From NCBI RefSeq assembly GCF_015356865.1, contig NZ_JAAFZA010000031.1, positions 1 to 64,000 on the forward strand: a DNA stretch of 64,000 nt, written 5' to 3'. Positions 57,156 through 64,000 of this stretch are shown here, piece by piece. The notes below the pieces were generated by a model, which was not told the origin of the DNA, did no database searches, and saw only the letters and a list, made by a program, of their open reading frames with translations. The first letter of the stretch is position 1; every line of letters starts with the position of its first letter. The translations under genes were made by a program, and so were the position numbers. This DNA comes from Catenulispora pinisilvae (lineage in GTDB: Bacteria > Actinomycetota > Actinomycetes > Streptomycetales > Catenulisporaceae).

Positions 57156-57833
57156 TTAAGCCGGACCGGCCTTGTAACCCACTCCGCGCACGGTGACCAC
57201 GATCTCCGGGTTCTCCGGGTCGACCTCGATCTTGCTGCGCAGCCGCTGCACGTGCACGTTCACCAGCCGGGTGTCCGCGGCGTGCCGGTAGCCCCAGACC
57301 TGCTCCAGCAGCACCTCGCGGGTGAACACCTGCCAGGGCTTGCGGGCCAGCGCGACCAGCAGGTCGAACTCCAGCGGGGTGAGCGGGATCTGCCGGCCGT
57401 CGCGCTTGACCGAGTGCCCGGCCACGTCGATCGACAGATCGCCGATGGCCAGGGTCTCCGGCTTGGGCTCGTCGGCCCGGCGCAGCCGGGCCCGGACCCG
57501 CGCCACCAGCTCCTTGACCTTGAACGGCTTGATCACGTAGTCGTCGGCACCGGACTCCAGCCCGACCACCACGTCCACGGTGTCGCTCTTGGCGGTGAGC
57601 ATGATGATCGGCACCCCGGACTCGCCGCGGATCAGCCGGCACACGTCGATGCCGTCCCGACCGGGCAACATCAAGTCCAGCAGCACCAGATCCGGCTTGA
57701 AGTCGCGGAACACCTGTAGCGCCCGGTCACCATCGGCGACGGACGTGGTCTCGAAACCCTCTCCGCGCAGGGCGATGCCCAGCATCTCGGACAGGGCTAT
57801 GTCATCGTCGACGATGAGGACACGACCTTTCAT
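57156..57833 (-). CDS. mtrA: MtrA response regulator
   Basis: This 225-residue OmpR-type regulator has RVLIVDDDIALSEML, the phosphoacceptor D53 in VLLDLMLPGRDGID, the KPFKVKELVARVRAR switch, and the winged-helix domain (about 130-223) with LTPLEFDLLVALARKPWQVFTREVLLEQVWGYRHAADTRLVNVHVQRLR-type segments. It controls cell-wall and division genes in actinobacteria, and is the partner of MtrB. The ATG at 57833 follows a frame extension that does not resemble the family. It is divergent from the membrane protein gene at 58005. Confidence 0.97.
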   Translation of the reverse strand: MKGRVLIVDDDIALSEMLGIALRGEGFETTSVADGDRALQVFRDFKPDLVLLDLMLPGRDGIDVCRLIRGESGVPIIMLTAKSDTVDVVVGLESGADDYVIKPFKVKELVARVRARLRRADEPKPETLAIGDLSIDVAGHSVKRDGRQIPLTPLEFDLLVALARKPWQVFTREVLLEQVWGYRHAADTRLVNVHVQRLRSKIEVDPENPEIVVTVRGVGYKAGPA

Positions 57834-58004
57834 GCGGACTATCGTCGCATTACTTTCTGCTTTTGGTGAATCCCCGGTGCCACTGAGAAGGATCACGGGT
57901 GTTGGTGCGGGGGTGGCGCCGTCCTCCACGCTCCCTGCATGCTGGGGTGCACACTCCCGGCGACGAGCCGGTCCGCGCCCCAGGAAGAAGCGTCCCCGCA
58001 GACC

Positions 58005-59024
58005 ATGAGCCAGCCCACACGGCCCGCGTCGCCCACCGGAGTAGTGCCGCTGCGTCCTTTGCAAGCCGGGGAAATCCTCGACGGCGCGGTGACCGCGATG
58101 CGCGCCAATCCCGGCGTCATGCTCGGACTGTCCGCGCTCGTGGTCACGCTGGGACAGGTCGTCGCGATCCCGCTGGACTATGTGTATCTGCGATTCCTGG
58201 CCGGACTGGTCGACGACAACACCACGCTGGGCAGCGGGAGCGGGATCAACGATCTGGCGCTGCTGCGGCCCGGCGTGCTGCTGAACGCGCTCATCGTCTC
58301 GCTGCTGGTCGGGCTGCTGACCGTCGCGGTGTCGCGGGCCGCGCTGGGCCGGCCGGTGACGCTGGGCGAGGTGTGGCGGCTGACCCGGCCGCGGCTGCTC
58401 CGGCTGGTCGGGCTGGCGCTGGTGATCTTCATCGTCCTGTTCGGGGCGCTGGCCCTCGGGATGGTCCCCGGGCTCCTGCTGGCCGCCGCCGGGAGCCAGG
58501 CCGCCGCACTGGTGCTGCTACTCGGGATCGGCGCCGGAGCCGCGCTGGCCCTCAACCGCTGGGTGGCGTGGTCGCTGGCCGCGGCCGCGCTGGTGCTGGA
58601 GGACCAGCCGGTGCGGCGGGCGCTGAAGCGGTCCTCGACGCTGGTCAAAGGCGGCTGGTGGCGGGTGCTGGGGATCACGCTGCTGGCGCTGCTGGTGTCC
58701 GAGGTGGTGGCGGCGGTGCTCTCAGTGGTCCAGCAGGCCCTCATCGGCTCGAACCTGAGCCCGGTCGCCGACAACGGGGACGGGACGTTCTCCGGGCACC
58801 ACGTGTCCCTGCTGTACGTGTTCCTCGGGGCGTTGTTCTCGGCGGCGGTGCAGTCGGTGGTCTCGCCGTTCGCGGCGTCGGTGATGGCTTTGCAGTATCT
58901 GGACCGGCGGATGCGGCGCGAGGGCTGGGACATCCAGCTGGCGCTGAACGCGCGGAAGCAACGGGATGGTTTGGCGACTACCGGTGCCGGCGGGCCGGAG
59001 CCGGGGAACGGCCCGGCCGCGTGA
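58005..59024 (+). CDS. Glycerophosphoryl diester phosphodiesterase-like membrane domain protein
   Basis: This 339-residue integral membrane protein has about seven hydrophobic stretches (e.g. 37-58, 92-112, 145-168, 172-200, 236-262, 287-310). It starts with a Pro/Thr-rich segment and has LQAGEILDGAVTAMRANP early and WVAWSLAAAALVLEDQPVRRALKRSSTLV, the motif of membrane proteins of the GDPD-MP type. It has no catalytic HD or EE pair, so it is the membrane part only. It begins a four- or five-gene cluster (DUF4129, DUF4350, MoxR, DUF58) found next to mtrAB-lpqB in other actinobacteria. The GTGA overlap with the next gene couples translation. Confidence 0.85.
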   Translation: MSQPTRPASPTGVVPLRPLQAGEILDGAVTAMRANPGVMLGLSALVVTLGQVVAIPLDYVYLRFLAGLVDDNTTLGSGSGINDLALLRPGVLLNALIVSLLVGLLTVAVSRAALGRPVTLGEVWRLTRPRLLRLVGLALVIFIVLFGALALGMVPGLLLAAAGSQAAALVLLLGIGAGAALALNRWVAWSLAAAALVLEDQPVRRALKRSSTLVKGGWWRVLGITLLALLVSEVVAAVLSVVQQALIGSNLSPVADNGDGTFSGHHVSLLYVFLGALFSAAVQSVVSPFAASVMALQYLDRRMRREGWDIQLALNARKQRDGLATTGAGGPEPGNGPAA

Positions 59025-59704
59025 CCGATCCGGGGTCCCCGGTGACGCCGCCACCCGGCGTGCCGATCACCGCGGGCCGGGAGGAGGCCCGCCGCGCGGC
59101 CGCGGACGAGCTGGCCAAGCCGGTCTACGCGCACGCCAAGCCCTCGCTCACCCGGCGGGCCCTGGACTGGATCGGGCACGAGCTGAGCACCCTGTGGCAC
59201 AAGGCGTTCGGCACCGGGGCCGGGAACGAGCGCGACGGCTGGACGGCCGTGCTGATCGTGCTGGTGCTGGTCGGGGTGACGCTGGTGGTGATCCGGAAGC
59301 GCTACGGGCCGGTCCGGCGGCAGGTCGCGGCCGATCGGGCGCTGTTCGGCGCGGAGAGCCCGCTGGACGCGGCCGGGTACCGGCGGGCGGCCGAGGAGCA
59401 CGCGGCCGGCGGACGGTGGGCCGAGGCGGTGCGGGCCCGGCTGCGGGCGGTGATCGCGGCGTTGGAGGAACGGGCCGTGCTGGATCCCCGGCCGGGGCGG
59501 ACCGCCGACGTGGCGGCGCGGGAGGCCGGGGCGCTGCTGCCGGACCAGGCGCCGGCGCTGCTCGGCGCGGCGCGGGTGTTCGACGACATTTGGTACGGGC
59601 AGGCGGCAGCCGGGCCGCAGGACTATCGGCGGCTGGTGGCCGTGGACGAGGCGGTCGCGGCGGCGCGGGTGCGGGTCGGCGGCCCGGCCGGTGGTCCCCG
59701 ATGA
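59021..59704 (+). CDS. DUF4129 membrane protein
   Basis: This 227-residue protein has a short N-terminal Pro-rich part, a single membrane helix near residues 77-94 (VLIVLVLVGVTLVVI), and a C-terminal DUF4129-like domain with AAGYRRAAEEHAAGGRWAEAVRARLRAVIAALEERAVL and the ending RVFDDIWYGQAAAGPQDYRRL. Related domains occur in transglutaminase-like proteins of MoxR clusters. Stop and start overlap with both neighbours (GTGA, ATGA). Function unknown, presumably a membrane partner of MoxR and DUF58. Confidence 0.87.
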   Translation: MTDPGSPVTPPPGVPITAGREEARRAAADELAKPVYAHAKPSLTRRALDWIGHELSTLWHKAFGTGAGNERDGWTAVLIVLVLVGVTLVVIRKRYGPVRRQVAADRALFGAESPLDAAGYRRAAEEHAAGGRWAEAVRARLRAVIAALEERAVLDPRPGRTADVAAREAGALLPDQAPALLGAARVFDDIWYGQAAAGPQDYRRLVAVDEAVAAARVRVGGPAGGPR

Positions 59705-60843
59705 CGTCCCCGATGACGACGCTGCGGGCCTGGCGCTGGCCGCTGGCCGCCCTCGTCGTGCTGCTGGCCGGGGCGTTCGCGGCGGCCCTGGCCTTCGGCG
59801 GCAACGACGGCGGCACCCTGGACCCCGACTCCGCCTCACCGGACGGCGGCCGCGCCCTGGCCACGCTGCTGCGGGACCGGGGCGTCACGGTCACGCCGGT
59901 GCGGACCACCGCGGAGGTGCTGACCACCGTGCAGGCCGCGCGGGGCGGGGCGACGCTGCTGGTCACCGACCCGGGGCTGCTGACCCGGCTCCAGCTGGAC
60001 ACCGTGGCGGCGACGCCGGTGGCGCGGCTCGTGGTGGTGCAGCCGGACCCGGAGTCGGCGGAGTTGCTGACCACCGAGGCCGCGCTGGTGTCGCCGTCGC
60101 CCGACGGCGCGAAGCTGGTGGACCCCGGGTGCCCGGACGCCGACGCGACGGCCGCCGGGAACGCCGACATCGGCGACGGCGAGGTCTTCAGCGGCGTCCC
60201 CACCGGCTGCTACCCGCTGGCCGGCGGCGACGCGCTGGTGCGGACCGCCGGGCCGGCCTCCAACGACACGGTGCTGGTCGGCAGCCGCACCCCGTTCCGC
60301 AACGACGGGCTCGCCGACCACGGCAACGCGGCCCTGGCCCTGCGGCTGCTCGGGAAGCACCCGACGGTCGTGTGGTACCTGCCGGACGAAGCGGACCCGG
60401 CGGCGGCGTCCGGGCAGAAGAGCTTCACCGACGTGCTGCCGGCCGGCTGGCGCTGGGGCGCCCTGACGATGGTGCTGGCGATCGGCCTGCTGGCCCTGTG
60501 GCAGGCCCGACGCCTCGGCCCGGTCGTCAGCGAGCGGATGCCGGTGGCGGTGCGCGCGGCGGAGACGGTCGAAGGACGTGCGCGGCTCTACGAGCGCGGG
60601 CGAGTGACGGACCGCGCCGCCGGAGCGCTGCGCGAAGCGACGCGGGCCCGCCTGGCGGCCCGGCTCGGGCTGCCGCGGATGGCGGCGGCCGGGGACGTCG
60701 CGGCGGCGATCGCGGCCCGCGGCGGCCCCCCGACGGCCGATGCGCTGGCGGTACTGGCGGGTCCGGTACCCGCCGACGACGCGGGCCTGGTGGGATTGGC
60801 TTCGGCGCTGGACCGGCTGGAAGCCGAGGTCGGGCGGCTGTGA
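59701..60843 (+). CDS. DUF4350 membrane protein
   Basis: This 380-residue protein has membrane helices near residues 14-32 and 254-274. Between them lies an extracellular alpha/beta domain (GGRALATLLRDRGVTVTPVRTTAEVL and VVVQPDPESAELL) that resembles a glutamine-amidotransferase or ThuA-like fold of DUF4350. The C-terminal part (about 275-380) is cytoplasmic and helical. It is part of the envelope MoxR operon. The ATG overlaps the previous stop (ATGA). Confidence 0.88.
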   Translation: MTSPMTTLRAWRWPLAALVVLLAGAFAAALAFGGNDGGTLDPDSASPDGGRALATLLRDRGVTVTPVRTTAEVLTTVQAARGGATLLVTDPGLLTRLQLDTVAATPVARLVVVQPDPESAELLTTEAALVSPSPDGAKLVDPGCPDADATAAGNADIGDGEVFSGVPTGCYPLAGGDALVRTAGPASNDTVLVGSRTPFRNDGLADHGNAALALRLLGKHPTVVWYLPDEADPAAASGQKSFTDVLPAGWRWGALTMVLAIGLLALWQARRLGPVVSERMPVAVRAAETVEGRARLYERGRVTDRAAGALREATRARLAARLGLPRMAAAGDVAAAIAARGGPPTADALAVLAGPVPADDAGLVGLASALDRLEAEVGRL

Positions 60844-60860
60844 CGAGACGGGAGAGTGGG

Positions 60861-61988
<1,128 letters not shown>

Positions 61989-62131
61989 GGCGGGGCGGGC
62001 GGTGCGGTGGTGATGATCGTTCAGGTGGCGTTGGTGACGCTAGTGCGGGTCATGGCAGGGGCGCGGGTGCCGCTGCTGCCGCTGGCACGAGGCCAGTATC
62101 AGGCCGCGGATGCTCCGCACGGGGCGCTGTC

Positions 62132-63511
62132 ATGGCCCTGACCTGGCGGGCCGGAGCCCTGGCCGCCCTCGGCGCGGTGTTCGTCGGCCTGGTGCTGCCC
62201 TCGTGGATCGGGATCGCGGTGGTCGTGGCGGTCATCGCGGTCGGGGTGGCGATCGACGTCGTCCTGGCCGGCCCGGTCCGCACGCTCACGTTCGCCCGCA
62301 GCGGCGACACGACAGTGCGCCTCGGAGCCACGGCCCGGGTGCAACTGGTCGTCACCAACCCCTCAGCGCGACCGGTCCGGGCCCTGATCCGCGACGCCTG
62401 GCCGCCCTCGGCCGGGTTGCGGGGAACCGCCGGGTCGCCAGGGGCGAACCGGTTGGCCGACCCCACGATCGTGCAGCCCCGCCACGCCGTCACCATCCCG
62501 GCCGGAGAACGTCGGCGCATCGAGTCGGTGCTGGTGCCGACTAGACGCGGCGACCGGCAGGCCGAGCACGTCAGCGTCCGTTCCTTCGGGCCGCTGGGCC
62601 TGGCCGCACGACAGCGGACGATGCAGAGCCCGTGGCGCGTCCGCGTGCTCCCGCCGTTCCTGTCCCGCCGACACCTGCCCTCACGCCTGGCGCGCCTGCG
62701 GGAGCTCGACGGCCGCACCTCGCTGCTGGTCCGCGGACAGGGCACGGAGTTCGACTCACTGCGCGACTACACGGCCGGCGACGACGTCCGCTCCATCGAC
62801 TGGCGCGCCACCGCCCGCCGCCACATCGGCGACCACTACGACGTCGTGGTCCGCACCTGGCGCCCCGAACGCGACCGCTCGATCCTGATCGTCCTGGACA
62901 CCAGCCGCACCGCCGCCGGCCGCATCGGCACCGAGGACCTGGGCACCGACGGCGTCCGCCTCGACGCGGCCCTGGACGCGGCCCTCCTCCTGACCGCCCT
63001 GGCCCTGCGCGCCGGCGACCGCGTAGACCTCCTCGCCTACGACCGCCGTATCCGCACCGCGGTCACCCGAGCCCCCGCCAGCCAAACCCTGGCCCAGGTA
63101 ACGAACGCCATGGCCACCCTGGAACCGGAACTGGTCGAACTCGACGCCCGAGGCCTGGTCACCACAGTCCTTAACCGCGCACCCCAACGCTCCCTGGTGG
63201 TCCTCCTGACGAGCCTGGACTCAGCCCCGATGGCCGAGGGCCTCCTCCCGGTCATCAACCGCCTCACCACCCGCCACGAAGTGGTGGTCGCCTCAGTCGC
63301 CGACCCCCGCATCGAGCAGATGGCCCAGGGCCGCAGCAACGCGACAGAGGTCTACGAAGCGGCCTCCGCCGAACGCGCCCGAGCCGAACGCCGCCACGTC
63401 GCCGACCTCCTGGCCAAGCACCGAGTGACGGTCGTCGACCAGCCACCGACCCTCATCGCCCCGGCACTGGCCGACGCTTATCTGGCACTGAAGGCAGCCG
63501 GGCGGCTGTAG
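62132..63511 (+). CDS. DUF58 (VWA-like) membrane protein
   Basis: This 459-residue protein has two N-terminal helices (about 8-24 and 26-44), a beta-rich extracellular or cytoplasmic domain and the DUF58 core with EFDSLRDYTAGDDVRSIDWRATARR (about 206-228). The VWA-like part carries the metal-type motif IVLDTSRT (about 253-260). It is the usual partner of the MoxR ATPase. It ends the cluster; 270 bp later lie the 5S rRNA terminator and gene on the opposite strand. Confidence 0.93.
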   Translation: MALTWRAGALAALGAVFVGLVLPSWIGIAVVVAVIAVGVAIDVVLAGPVRTLTFARSGDTTVRLGATARVQLVVTNPSARPVRALIRDAWPPSAGLRGTAGSPGANRLADPTIVQPRHAVTIPAGERRRIESVLVPTRRGDRQAEHVSVRSFGPLGLAARQRTMQSPWRVRVLPPFLSRRHLPSRLARLRELDGRTSLLVRGQGTEFDSLRDYTAGDDVRSIDWRATARRHIGDHYDVVVRTWRPERDRSILIVLDTSRTAAGRIGTEDLGTDGVRLDAALDAALLLTALALRAGDRVDLLAYDRRIRTAVTRAPASQTLAQVTNAMATLEPELVELDARGLVTTVLNRAPQRSLVVLLTSLDSAPMAEGLLPVINRLTTRHEVVVASVADPRIEQMAQGRSNATEVYEAASAERARAERRHVADLLAKHRVTVVDQPPTLIAPALADAYLALKAAGRL

Positions 63512-63737
63512 GGCGAGATCGGCGGGCACGCCGGGAGGGAGCATCGCGAAGGGGCGATGGGTGATCGCGGCGATCGCGGCAGGCAGCGCAGAGGGCTGCG
63601 AGCGGAGCGGGCTCGCTGTGGGCTCCGCAGCGACAAGCGAAGACACCTGAAAGTCGGGCGCATGCCCTTCACCATGGCCCGCACCAGAAACCAGGCCTGC
63701 GAACCCGACCGGCAGCCCGACATAGTGCCGGAAACAG

Positions 63738-63775
63738 CAGTAGGCCCCCGACAGAATCTTGTCGGGGGCCTACTG
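63738..63775 (-). terminator. rRNA operon terminator
   Basis: A perfect 16-bp stem with a 6-nt loop GAATCT lies 10 nt beyond the 3' end of the 5S rRNA on the minus strand. Weak T-rich sequence (CTGTTTCC) follows. Confidence 0.85.
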
Positions 63776-63785
63776 GCAAATTTAG

Positions 63786-63902
63786 TCCGGCCGCGTCCTA
63801 CTCTCCCACCAGGTCCCCCTGGCAGTACCATCGGCGCTGGCGGGCTTAGCTTCCGGGTTCGGAATGGGACCGGGCGTTTCCCCACCGCTATGGCGGCCGT
63901 AA
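63786..63902 (-). rRNA. rrf: 5S ribosomal RNA
   Basis: The minus strand reads TTACGGCCGCCATAGCGGTG at its 5' end, and continues through CCCATTCCGAACCCGGAAGC, AGCGCCGATGGTACTGC and TGGGAGAGTAGGACG, which are universal 5S elements. The two ends pair to form helix I. It is about 117 nt. The ends are set by this pairing and may be off by one or two bases. The 23S gene should lie beyond 64000. Confidence 0.96.
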
Positions 63903-64000
63903 CATCTTGAGACAACCAGCCGAAAAACCACACAACAGTGGTTCCCGAGGCCAGTAGGGGTCTCAGATCTAAACAGTGGATGCGAGCAAAAAGACTCAAA
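63903..64000 (-). other. 23S-5S rRNA spacer
   Basis: This sequence leading into the 5S gene is less GC-rich than its surroundings and contains GGTTTTTCGGCTGG and CTCAAGATGT elements, typical of the actinobacterial 23S-5S spacer. The 23S 3' end is not visible in the window. Confidence 0.75.

Noticed and set aside
63557-63910. ORF across the 5S rRNA region
   Set aside because: It runs antisense through the rRNA terminator and the 5S gene; the RNA gene is unambiguous.

Overview
The window is high-GC chromosomal DNA from an actinobacterium. It carries actinobacterial marker genes: the multifunctional 2-oxoglutarate decarboxylase Kgd, MtrA-MtrB-LpqB, the CysO-CysM cysteine pathway, an Rv3235-like gene beside secA, a long-form HPF, DUF6104 and DUF6912. 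GTG, TTG and overlapping starts are common. I would guess a Catenulispora- or Streptomyces-like lineage, but the sequence alone does not fix the genus. Most of it looks like stable core chromosome. I see no prophage, CRISPR array or intact transposase gene.

Layout. 1-12.2 kb: a DUF4190 membrane protein; then, on the minus strand, rdgB, a lipoprotein, rph, a UspA-like protein, a metallo-beta-lactamase-fold hydrolase, murI, a 3-methyladenine-glycosylase-family protein, two paralogous LppX/LprG-like lipoproteins, cysM-cysO behind a short leader peptide, and pgi. 12.3-21.2 kb, plus strand: a TPR protein, a two-component system, kgd with DUF6104, and a DUF4097-PadR pair behind two operator-like palindromes. 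21.4-31.5 kb, plus strand: a tightly packed locus with two related helical-repeat-like proteins, a VWA/metallopeptidase-like protein, a tandem-AAA MoxR-like ATPase, a tRNA-like RNA, a zinc-ribbon/SDR fusion lacking the catalytic Tyr, and a leucine-rich-repeat protein. 31.5-44.2 kb: a quinone-oxidoreductase-like enzyme, HelD, MFS/MarR, pruA, a HAD phosphatase, DUF6912, a patatin, a DUF2156 lysyltransferase-like membrane protein and an Rv3235-like protein. 44.3-57.8 kb: secA, a GNAT, a YcaQ-type DNA glycosylase, an unknown protein, a LuxR response regulator, hpf, comF-like and lpqB-mtrB-mtrA. 58-63.5 kb, plus strand: an envelope-type MoxR/DUF58 operon. The window ends with a minus-strand 5S rRNA gene and its terminator, so a 23S gene should lie just beyond 64000.

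The best candidate for an undescribed system is 21386-31451. Five of its six protein genes are joined by 4-base stop/start overlaps or by a tRNA-like RNA that fits between two ORFs with a few bases to spare. That RNA has perfect acceptor, D and T arms but a roughly 10-nt-oversized anticodon region. The combination of a helical-repeat protein, a VWA protein, a MoxR ATPase and a tRNA-like RNA recalls the Ro60/TROVE-Y RNA logic built from different parts; the function is inferred only.

A second theme is start architecture. About a dozen genes have a TANNNT-like hexamer 6-8 nt before ATG/GTG and no ribosome-binding site, as expected for leaderless mRNAs. This helped fix several starts.
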